Position numbers and translations under genes: made by a program | Part shown: in pieces, positions 54,264-64,000 of the stretch | Position numbering within the stretch: the first letter of the stretch is position 1 | Layout: each line of letters begins with the position of its first letter | The notes under the pieces: generated by a model | Told to the model about the DNA's origin: nothing | Database searches by the model: none | Seen by the model: the letters and a program-made list of their open reading frames with translations, nothing else | Origin: Acheta domesticus | Lineage: Eukaryota; Arthropoda; Insecta; Orthoptera; Gryllidae | Length of the DNA stretch: 64,000 nt | NCBI GenBank assembly: GCA_031308135.1 | Contig: JAHLJT010009419.1 | Location: forward strand, 37,069,221 to 37,133,220 | Direction: 5' to 3'

Positions 54264-56114
54264 TTATTTCTTTGTGTGAAATTCCAGGAAGCAGGTTTTT
54301 GTTTTATCCAAGCATAAATACCCGTTGCATTTTGTGCGTCTTGTTCTTGTTCGACGATTGCAACCAACTTTGCGACATGTACGAGCTGAGGTCAAGTTGT
54401 TGACGCATGGCCAGTGCTGGTAGCAATCCATACGTTTGTCTGTGCATGGTGTTGGCGATGGTTTGTATTTTTTACATCCATCTTCTCTCTCTCTTTCATC
54501 TTCATCGCTGTTATTATTGCTAGGGCTCCCCCTTGAAGAAGCCACCAAAACCTCAGCCAGGTTCATACGGAACTCTAATAAATCCATTATGTTCTTTCTT
54601 GGAACACCAGTTGAGTTACAGTCTGCTCGGTACTTGAACCAAGAATTAACGCATGCTAGATCAAGTAAGTGAATATCACTTTCAATGTCCATTTCTTTGT
54701 TTTGAAGAAAGATCTGTATGCTTATAGTAGTTGGTCGCAAGCATCGGCACCTCCCATGCACTTGTAATTTCTTACTATTGCTGGACTTGATACAGAAACA
54801 AAATCTTTTTCCAATTTGCTCCATCTCTGCACTGTTCCAGTGATCGTCGAAACAATTGTCACACATTTGGAATCCTTCCATTGTACCACAACTATGGCAT
54901 TATCTTCCGAACAAAATTCTTCCATATCACCTCGTTTCATTTTCTTTTCTTCAGTTAGATGAACACCTTTTAGCCTATTCCTCATAATAGTTCCTGTTCC
55001 TTGTATACCCATCTGATAAAAGGCAGTCAGTAATGATAGTGAAGTAAAGTATCTGTCAAAATACACTTTAGAATTTTTAGGCAGTGTTTTCACAAGGTGT
55101 AGAACGACTGATGGCCCAAGACCCAATTTAGTTTCATGTAATGGAGTGGACGTGCCCTGATAAATTTCAAAATCCAAAACTAGTCCTGTAGAGGTCGCCA
55201 AAATAAAATTCTAGAGTCCTACAGGGCGTGGTTTGTTTGGAACATACTGTTTCATAGGACAGCGTCCCGCAAATGGGATTATTTGTTCATCGATTGAATA
55301 GTCCATTGCAGTCGTGCGGGGAAGTTTCACACATGCATTTCTCACAGCACCAACCATAGGTTGAATTTTCCAAAGCCTGTTTTTCTTTTTCTCCTCTGAA
55401 ATACTGTTTATATCTTCTAGATGAAAAGAGTTTCTTAAAACCAAAAATCTATCTCGATGCATACAGTTACGATGTCAAGGGGATACTGAGACCTCTTTTC
55501 TAGAACATACGAATTCTAGCATACTTAAGACATCCCATTACTAGAAGAAGTCCAAACATTTTTTAAAAAATTTCTTGACTTGATGTACCCAGAACGTTTC
55601 CTTTCCAAGACATGTAATACATGTTTGTGATCTTCACTGCTAAATCAAAAAACTTGTCATCAAAATAATTTTGTAAATAAACTAGTGGAGTATTGACGCA
55701 TTCTGAGATGGGCTCATTTTCATCAGGATTAAAAATGTATTTACTACTAAAGTGTCTCTTCCTCCACTGTCAGAAAACTGTGATGCTTTGATTCTGAGAC
55801 GCATTAGATTAAAATTCTGCAGAATTAGTTGAAGAAGCAAAAATTTCAACATCACAGGTATCATCATCACTTTGATTCTCACAATCAGATTGACCGAATG
55901 AATCACCAACATTTGTCTTTGCCGGAGGCACCCAACTTCGGTCTGCTACTTCTTCATCACTACTAAAATCTTCTAAATCTGAATTTTTGAGACTTGACGC
56001 AATTACATCATCAGCAATCGGATCTGAAATAAATTCAAAACTGTTTTTTAAACATGCAAAATCAATGAAGATAATACCAACGCAAAATTCATTGTACATT
56101 CTAGAAAACAACAT
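54264..56114 (-). pseudogene. piggyBac-type transposase, frameshifted
   Basis: Minus-strand pieces in different frames: acidic N-terminus (ISDPIADDVIASSLKNSDLE, SSDEEVADRSW) at 56114-55805; a decayed middle (KYIFNPDENEP-type reading near 55690-55740); FLVLRNSFHLEDINS and MDYSIDEQIIPFAGR (first catalytic D) at 55462-55211; KVYFDRYFTSLSLL (second D) and KCMGGADACDQLL (third D) at 55201-54722; then a cysteine-rich C-terminus (CTDKRMDCYQHWPC... CRKVGCN... CNGYLC) ending at 54264. All three aspartates of the DDD site are readable, but at least three frameshifts separate them. A CCCTTTCAGACCCGACG sequence at about 53929 may be a terminal repeat, though no matching end or TTAA pair was found. Confidence 0.8.
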
Positions 56115-56379
56115 TTGTTATATTTTAATACGTATATTTTCAAACATAAGTCCCAGATTGCACAATTGTGTTAATGAATGTTCACCCACATATTTTAGCA
56201 AGAAATATGCATTTAAACAATTAAATAATATTAAAATTCATTTATGAAGCAAATATATTTTTTTTGAAAATAAAATCAAAATAATAAGTAATGTCATATT
56301 CATTCCATTTATACCTCTCTACACCCACTATCATTATCACTTTTCCCCCTATTGCAGTATTAAACGACGGTTGTTGTTG

Positions 56380-57200
56380 TTGTTGTTTTTTTGTTGTTTT
56401 TTTCTTCAACAATTGTCGCGCCTTCCTTGCGACGCGTCTCCCAACCCCTTGTGGAGCGGTGAACGCTTGGAGTAATCCTCCGTTACATCTATTCGTTAAT
56501 TTTGGAGTAATCCTTCGTTAGTACAATGTCAGTTGTCCGTATGTCGTTGTTTAGAGGACCGACAGGTAGCATCTCCGCGCACGTGCCTCTCTCTTGCGCG
56601 TCCCTGCGTCACTATCCAGCGGCCAGAATTGGGAAGAAATTAGGATAGGGGTAGGGTAAAGGACACTTCACAGGGGTTGGAAGTTAGCCCTTGTGAAGCA
56701 GTCAAACTGGTTTTGTTGGAACAAATTTCACATGAGGTCAACGGGAATCGAATGGGATCGACGGGAATCACCTCCTTGGTGAAAGGCAAGCGACTTCGCT
56801 CTCAGCCACCAGATGACCGATGGTTCTACATCTGCCTACACCGATTTTCAAAAATTAAATTTAATTGCAGATCAACTAGAAAAATCTTACAACAAACCCT
56901 ATAATAAATCAAACTTTTAATAGCAAAATTGAGTCTTACATCTCTTCTCCAAATTATTGAGTTCCTTCAAAAATTAAACTAATTTCTCCTATAGAAGTTC
57001 AAAAATAACACAAAAATTTAATATTCATAATACTTCAGGATACGATTCTATTTCAAACAAAATGATAAAGTATTGTAATATACAACTTTTATCGAAACTA
57101 ACAAATATACTATTCAATTCAGTGCTTCATATTTATTTTTTTCTTCGTATTTCCACAACCATGGAAATAAGCCTACGTTATCACCATATGTAAACCATAT
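56380..57200. other. Stretch without recognised genes, with GC-rich patch
   Basis: A (GTT)n-like run (56372-56400) precedes a GC-richer segment (56420-56660) and a possible tRNA-derived SINE head (56736-56818). No coding sequence is supported. Confidence 0.4.
56736..56818 (-). repeat. Possible tRNA-derived SINE head or tRNA relic
   Basis: On the minus strand 83 nt begin GGTCATC and end GTTGACC, pairing at 6 of 7 acceptor positions. An A-box-like TGGTGGCTGAG lies at the expected place and a TTCGATTCC B-box-like word near the 3' part. The anticodon and T stems do not fold properly, so a functional tRNA is unlikely. Confidence 0.3.
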
Positions 57201-57212
57201 GTAAACATATGC

Positions 57213-57783
57213 AAGGACCCCCACCTTCCTTTAAACTACAGACCAATTAGTCTCTTATCTTCATTGTATAAAATTTTTGAAAAACAATTACATTCTCGAT
57301 TGTCATCATATATTTCATCTATAAAAGCAATTCCAATTTACCATTTTGGTTTTTTATTTCATTTTTCGGCATCTCACTAATTACTACTCACTTCAGAATT
57401 AAAAGCTAATAACTTTCATAAAAAGGAACATACAATTTGAATTTTCCTTGATATTGCCCAAGCGTTTGATAAAGTTTGACATTCTGGATTACTTTTTAAA
57501 TTACATTCAATAGGAACTCGTGTATATTTATATGAAATACTACAAAATTATCTACATAATCATAAATTTTGTGTCAAAATTAATACATCTTATTCTACTT
57601 CTCATAATTTTTTCCCAGGAATTCCTCAATGGTCGGCGCTTTCTCCTTCACTTTTCAATATACACATGTTAGATATTCCACAACTTCCTTTTACCACCAT
57701 AGCACTGCCAATGATACTGCCCTTTTTTCATTTCACAAAAATATAAAAACTGCTCGAATCTCTCCACAAAATTCAAAATTCTT

Positions 57784-57831
<48 letters not shown>

Positions 57832-58376
57832 ATGGACATATATTTAATACATATTAAATGGACCCAACAATGGATAATAATGATAAACCCATAAACCCTT
57901 CTAAAAAACAAACAAAAATTTTCACACTTTGCAGACCTACTAATACCCCATGTTTCAGAATAAAGAATATAAATATACCTTGAATAGAAAATCATATTCC
58001 AATTAAATATTTGGGATTACATTTCAACCGTTGTTTAACCTGCAAATCACACATTCAAAATATTACGAATAAAATGTATAAAAAAATATCAAAATTATAC
58101 CCCTTAACTAATAAATTTTCAAAATTACAAATTATTGATTGTGGTATATCAATATTTAAAACAATAATAAGACCTTCACTTACATACAAATGCCCAATTT
58201 GGTGTAATGCATCTGAATCAAATATGAAGAAAATACAAACCATTCAAAACAAATTTTTAAGGAGAATTCTAAAAGCTGAATGGTTCATCTCCAACAAGCA
58301 GATACATAAACAATTACAAATAGAATCAATTAAGACATTAAAGTTAATCAATCTTCTCACTTCTTCAACTCTTTAA
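57213..58376 (+). pseudogene. Jockey-like non-LTR retrotransposon, broken
   Basis: Plus-strand motifs in order: KDPHLPLNYRPISLLSSLYK (57213-57275), FLDIAQAFDKV-stop-HSGLLFKLHSIGT (about 57445-57515), FFPGIPQWSALSPSLFNIHM (about 57610-57670), then after a TA microsatellite PIKYLGLHFNRCLTCKSHIQ to KKIQTIQNKFLRRILKAEW (58000-58285), with the frame ending at 58376. The FADD box is decayed (ALPMILPFF). Gaps, stops and the inserted (TA)n show long inactivity. Confidence 0.78.
57786..57830. repeat. (TA)n microsatellite
   Basis: About 22 TA dinucleotides inside the jockey-like remnant, between the catalytic-box region and the thumb. Confidence 0.93.
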
Positions 58377-60470
58377 CAAATTTTCCTGCTTAACAACATT
58401 TTAATTCAGGACCAAATTATAACTTAAAGCATATTCGTTCCTGCTTCCCCAAAGATACATTTCAGCCTCTGCAAATAAATTTCTAAATCTTTCTAAGTAA
58501 TTCTTTCTCTTAAAACTCAAAATTTATAATAATAAAAATCACTAAATTCTAAATAAAACTTGAGTTTTATTCCATGTTTTATTGAAACGTTATCATAATT
58601 AGTCGTAATTATGATTTAAATTTATGGCACCTGCAATAAAAAAGTTATGTTAACATAATCTCTTCATCCATCCTGAAAATTTTGTATATAATTGAACAGG
58701 AATAAATAATTTCAAAAAAAGAAGAAATAAATTAGAACCTGCAATAAAAGCCATTGATATTCTGTAAAAACACTGATAGAAGGTACATCAGAGGAAGGAT
58801 TATTCACCATACCCACTTCTATCTTCATTTGCCTGTAACTTACAGTTTTTAGCAGAAACTCTTTAGATTTATGTTTTACCAGAATTTTTGTTCTTCCCTA
58901 TTTTTCTTCAATAATTTTCTTTGAGACTTTTGGCCAAGTCAATATTATCCTCTGATGAATAAAAAGTTCACTTTACAAGATGTTTAACTCGTTTTTCTCA
59001 ATTTTGGACTAACAAGGTATTTTTGAGAAAAACTTCAATAATTCCATGAAGTGTGGAATGAACTCAAAAATAAGATCCACAAATTTTATTTTTATTAAAG
59101 TATTTTAAGCATTTCTGCTTTCAAATAAACATATTTTATAAATTTAAATATATCTCCAAAATACATGACCAAAAAACTCAAAAAATGTTGTTAAATACAA
59201 AATGTATTTAAAATTCAAATTTCAAAATGGTATTTAAATACTGCTCAAACCTTCTAATATATACAGTAGTAAGTATTGTAAGTCTTTAAAACTTCAAATA
59301 TGTGTGTCTGTGACATCTTTTTTTGAACTAATATTTGTATGTCTTCTTTCTTATTGCTTCAAACACTCTGTCTTTCAGTTTATTAGTAATAAGTAAAGAA
59401 AACAATTTAACAACAAAAGGTACCTGAAAGATGCATAAAAGTAATGAAAATGAGTTAAAGAATGGAGTACAACCAGAACACATGTCACATATGTTGAAGC
59501 GAATTGAGCAAGATAATTTAGTCTTTAGTATTTGGTTTTTACAGAAGGGAAAAAAAATGTAGGATCACAGAGTGAGGTATTACATGTGATGATGCTGTTA
59601 ACATTTCCAAACATTTCTACTATATTTCCAATTACTTTGTTCATCTGTTTATAATGGACACAATATAAATGGTTTATACAACAGACTAATTCTCTGTCAT
59701 AAAAAGGATTATTGTGAGAAAGTTAATGTGATGTAGTACAGAACATTATTAAAGAGACAAGCACAAGCTATTTCAGTTCATACTCTCATTGGTGATTTGA
59801 TATGCTTCATCTGACTAAAGAGCTGTTCACAGATGTATTTCCAAACAGCGCAATCATTGACAAACATGTTTGTACAATGTAGGATATTTCGCCTTATCCA
59901 AACATGTTACAGAAATGATCCAAACCAACCTGACAGAATTTCTCTTTAAATTCTACATCACAACTCATTTCAAATTGTTCCATTTGTAGTCCTGGACAAA
60001 TTAAGAAAAATTAGTACTTTTTGTTCTTTTTAATATGTTAGTCATAATACTAATACTCCTACTAATAATAATAATCGATAACAATTATTCATTCATTGAC
60101 TAAGAATAAAGAAATATTAAATTTCAGGAAGTAATTCATTACTAAGATTCGGGCTCTAAAGATTTGCAATTTTTCCTTCTAGCTTAATTCATTTTTGCTC
60201 TCAGTACATCATTAATAGAAATGTTCTATATCAGATTTGTAATTCAAATTGCCCTTCACATTTTGTAATGCATGACTGGTTAATTTCTTGACTTGTGAAA
60301 CATACTGGATTGGTTTGCGTGAAGTGACAAATCTTATTTTATTATAATAATTTCTTCTTATAAACTGTGACAGTCTAAAGAGTAACTAACAAGACAAACA
60401 TTTTTTAAAGTCTTAAAATACTATAAAACAGATTTTCATTTCACAACAAAATACTAATACTAATCATAAT

Positions 60471-60471
60471 G

Positions 60472-60510
<39 letters not shown>
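60471..60510. repeat. (ATA)n microsatellite
   Basis: About 13 ATA/AAT trinucleotides. Confidence 0.93.
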
Positions 60511-61076
60511 TTTAAGTCTCATATTTATTTTAATCGTGAATAACGAAGCGTACACGGATAAAATGATATAAAATCAAATTACCAAAATTTATCGTCGTTA
60601 AAATCATAATATATATGCAGTTGCTCGTGATTCCTAAATGTAGAAATAAAAATTACTAGAATATTTTTCTTACAAGAATAGGACAATTTTCATACTTGTT
60701 CTCATTAACAACGAAATACAAAATATAGATACTAATTTTAAAAGAGAATTTTGTAAAAATTATAATGAGAAAAGCACATAATACAAAACATAAAATGAAA
60801 GGCAAAGATAAAGTGATGAAATGACATTGTTGCCAATGTGACATCGTCCTTAAGTAAATGCGTGATTGTGAGGACCCTATTTGTACTGCCGAACAATTAT
60901 TACACAGCAACGTTTTGGACAAATTTTTGCTTTATATAAGTAGTCCAAATTTTTATAAATATAACAAAAATCCCTTCGCAACACATATAGTTAATTTTTC
61001 CAGCCTCTTCATTACATATCGCGACTTCTAAATATTTCCATATAAAAACTGGTAACACATCTGTAATTTCGGTATT

Positions 61077-61176
61077 NNNNNNNNNNNNNNNNNNNNNNNN
61101 NNNNNNNNNNNNNNNNNNNNNNNNNNNNNNNNNNNNNNNNNNNNNNNNNNNNNNNNNNNNNNNNNNNNNNNNNNNN
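61077..61176. other. Assembly gap of 100 N
   Basis: Exactly 100 N, the conventional size for a gap of unknown length. Relations between the sequences on its two sides rest on scaffolding only. Confidence 0.99.
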
Positions 61177-63520
61177 TTTGACGACGCAAACCGAGAAGTG
61201 TAGCCTATATCAAGGTAAGCAGGAAGCAGTGTTAAACCCTGATAAGACTAATAACTTAAAATTTAGTTACATCCTTTATCGCCCCCCCCCCCATTGTTTT
61301 ATAGATGTGTGCAAGTTACTAAGTTTCTATGGCACCCTCTTTTCTTTCAGAATATGAGTATAGAAACTCAGTTCAACAATTCTATTTTTGTAGTTCAATA
61401 GTGATTTTCATAGAACTGTAATTTTAAGTTCATACGATCAACTTGACAAGACTCGAATTGGGAATGAGTGTTACACAGACATGTTCCCTCAACAATTCTG
61501 TAGTACTTCCATTCAGTTGACTCAGTGGAAATAGAACTACAGCCCTTACATTAGTGTCCTTATTTTAATACAATTTTCTTAAACTTCATAATAGATTGAA
61601 AGAAACAAAACATAGTTGTGAATAAAATGTAATTTTTACTACAAATGATTGCACTTTGAGATTGGTGTAAAATTCATATTGAAGGGCTTATTTCCATGTG
61701 AACTCTGCTCAAGCAAGGAAATAATTAGTACTTTCACTTTGCCTGCTACAGCCCAGAAATCTTTAAAGTAAACAGAACCTCAATCAAACACTTTGCTTTG
61801 GACCTTCTCCAATGCTTTACTCACCTGTAATGTCATACTCTTCACTGACTTCAGAAAGCTATTAGATAGTAGACTAATGATATTTTGAAAACTAAACAAA
61901 ATAACTTATAAGGACAAAGCTCTAAAAAAACTAGTACTTCCAGATGTTGGATTCATACTCTTCGTCATTTACATTGGTTTGTGAGAAATTAGAATTTAAT
62001 TCAGTTTTCTTGTGTGTGATTTAAAATGACTACCAAGTTGTTGAGGCCACAACAGTAATTGTGAATATAACATAGGATTTGACTCATTACCTACCTATAC
62101 ATTAGAGATATGTAAACATCTTTCAAAAGTAATCCTTCAAATTAGGCATTTCTTGAAGTGTCCCCTAAAATTCAATAGGTAGTTTGTAGCTGAAATTTCT
62201 TAATCAAGAACAATGATAAAATTAAGAGCTAGCATACATTTGTCCTTTTTGTTTTCTCCAAGGGTGCTTGATAAAATTGTTTGTAAACTAAAGAGTAAAT
62301 TTGAAGTATTAATAAAGCTTATTAGCAAACAATGTGATAAACTCAAGTTGAAAAGAAGGTAGGTTATCTTCAATGAATGTGGAAAGTTACATTCAGTAGA
62401 GTTTTCTTGGTACTTGAACAACAAGAGCAATTTTCTTATTTTAATGCTAATTAAACACTTACATTAAGTCTCTTCAATCTGTTTATTTTGAAATTGGTAA
62501 CTGAGGCAAGGATTTTTTCATAGCCACTATCAGTTGTATAATTCCTATTCAATACATGTTTGTGTGTAAAACCTTTTAGTGAAACTTCCTAAAATCCTGC
62601 CAGTGAAAAAATGAGACTTTTCCTCTTTTTGCCACACACACACACAAACACATATTTTAAAGTAAAGATGATCCCCAATGAATAGAAAATTGATTGGCTA
62701 ATAATTTAACTGTATTTAATACATGTACCACTTCAATAACTAAAGTTTACTCGTTTCTTTCTTTCTGCCCTTCCTTCCTCTGAATATGGTACCACAATCG
62801 CTTAACAGAAATGTTTCTCATTTACACTAGTGTATAGTTGAGGATGTATTAAAATGATACTATTTTGGCCTATCAAATGCCTTAGGATGTTGGTATTTGA
62901 GGTTGTTCTAACAGGATAGTGCAGCTATTATCTTAACATTTGGAAACTGATGAAATAAATCATTAAATCTTTCAGTGTGTATGAATCTGACACAGAGAGA
63001 ATAACTGAAGAAACAAGTACGTAATTACAGTGCTGTGTGTAACTGCTTTATATCAGTAGCAAACGCGCCCGAATTGATGTTAGAATGTTGTTTTTACTGA
63101 AAAATAACCATTAATACTGTTTAAAATATAAGAGCGTTTGAAATAATTACTGCACCGTATCTGAGGTTTAACATAGTACCTGCACAAACGTGTTAATTAT
63201 ATTGAATGAATTATTCTAATGGTGTTAATGCCAGAGCCCCATCCCCTTAACTATAGCTTAAATCGGCGACGACAGACAAAAATTCGCGTCATCAGATTGA
63301 TCTGATAGTGAAAAGAAAGAAAATATTACGAACTTGGACACTTCACCGTCGTCGCCACGTTCTGTACCTTAAGCTGGCAAATCTAACTCTGCGTTACCCT
63401 CAAAATTTGGATTTGTAATCCGAAATTTTGTAAGCAATGCAGAGATAAGTGGAAATCTACAGAAAAAATGAAAGGAGTGTGACAGGAATAGTAACAGACA
63501 CAAAGTACATTTTTACGTAA

Positions 63521-63526
63521 TTTATT
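63521..63526 (-). terminator. Candidate polyadenylation signal for the right-edge gene
   Basis: TTTATT on the plus strand (AATAAA on the minus strand), about 400 bases after the putative stop codon at 63933-63935. Plausible but composition-prone. Confidence 0.35.
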
Positions 63527-63932
63527 TTCAGTAAAATAGTAAGTACTACATACAATATCAAATCGAATAACTAGAACGCGTAATCAAGAATATTATGTAC
63601 AGATTTACAACGTTTCAATTTACATTTTTCATTGAATAACTATGTACAGATTAAGGAACTTCGCCGCTTCAGCTGTACAAAATTGTACATAAGTAGTATT
63701 TGATTCATAGGACTTATTTACAATAGACGGGGAAGAGCTCACAATAAATAATGCATACATATTTACAAATAACTTAAAAAACTATGTACAAATTACCACG
63801 CTTTGACACGTCAAAACTACATATTAACTATTTAACAATATGTACAAAATTGCCGTGATCCACAGCGATTGCCATTATCTCGACTGAATGGTTCGAGGTG
63901 CTAATGACATAAAGTTTCTTAAAGAATCCAGG

Positions 63933-64000
63933 TCAGAAACGCACCGTCTTCTTGGGCTTTACTGTATGCTGTGCAGCAGTCCTACGCTTCTTGCAAGGTT
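63933..64000 (-). CDS. Partial terminal exon, basic C-terminus of an unknown protein
   Basis: The minus strand at the window edge reads PCKKRRTAAQHTVKPKKTVRF and then TGA (plus-strand TCA at 63933-63935). The piece is rich in Lys/Arg and resembles a nuclear-localisation or nucleic-acid-binding tail, and the bases before it are more GC-rich than the flank. Downstream sequence (63520-63930) lacks open frames, consistent with a 3' UTR. With only 21 codons the call is an inference; the rest of the gene lies outside the window. Confidence 0.42.
   Translation of the reverse strand, partial: PCKKRRTAAQHTVKPKKTVRF

Larger units (their letters stand above)
58380..63480. other. AT-rich stretch without recognised genes
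   Basis: No coding region, TIR or LTR could be supported on either strand. It contains an (ATA)n tract, an assembly gap, a poly-C run near 61280 and short CA repeats near 62633. Near 63260-63395 imperfect inverted words (GCTTAA...CGGCGACGAC) enclose a GC-richer patch that may be a small decayed element. Confidence 0.45.

Overview
The window looks like insect (or at least arthropod) nuclear DNA: AT-rich, with introns, microsatellites, a 100-base assembly gap and a very heavy load of mostly decayed transposable elements. The species cannot be read from the sequence. Only one host gene can be assembled with confidence: a minus-strand gene for a secreted leucine-rich-repeat (LRR) protein of about 731 residues, in three coding exons (25259-24894, 8831-7493, 5195-4705). 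The splice sites and phases agree, and its first intron is about 16 kb. A second host gene is probably clipped by the right edge: a minus-strand terminal exon at 63933-64000 with a short basic tail and an apparent 3' UTR.

Layout from left to right. 1-4600: gene-poor, with a (GT)n tract. 4610-25268: the LRR gene. Its long intron holds a hAT-type MITE (9443-9618), a pogo/Tigger-like transposase tail (about 10322-10496), a pogo-type MITE (14077-14259), a 253-bp MITE with 77-bp arms (14588-14840), a 474-bp TIR element (16134-16607), a DDE transposase remnant (about 16876-17165), an R2-clade retrotransposon remnant (about 17520-18780) and a jockey-like 3' end (about 23872-24310). 25300-40900: repeats, including several copies of an unclassified family with hairpin-like ends, a 601-bp TIR element (35510-36110) and an LTR-like insertion (36634-37815). 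40954-45538: a nearly intact copia-type LTR retrotransposon with matching target-site duplications and almost identical LTRs. 47075-49338: a repeat copy that pairs in inverted orientation with 33267-34648 and carries an 879-bp hAT insertion whose empty site survives in the other copy. 49340-50895: two more non-LTR retrotransposon pieces. 54264-56114: a frameshifted piggyBac transposase. 57213-58376: a broken jockey-like reverse transcriptase. 58380-63500: AT-rich, with no recognised gene and a gap at 61077-61176.

I found no CRISPR array, rRNA or intact tRNA gene, and no operon-like structure. The most informative items are the LRR gene with its unusual C-terminus, the young copia element, the hAT insertion with a natural empty-site control, and the unclassified repeat family that has a complete-looking copy and an internally deleted copy. 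Gene calls rest on reading translations and splice signals by eye; no database search was possible.
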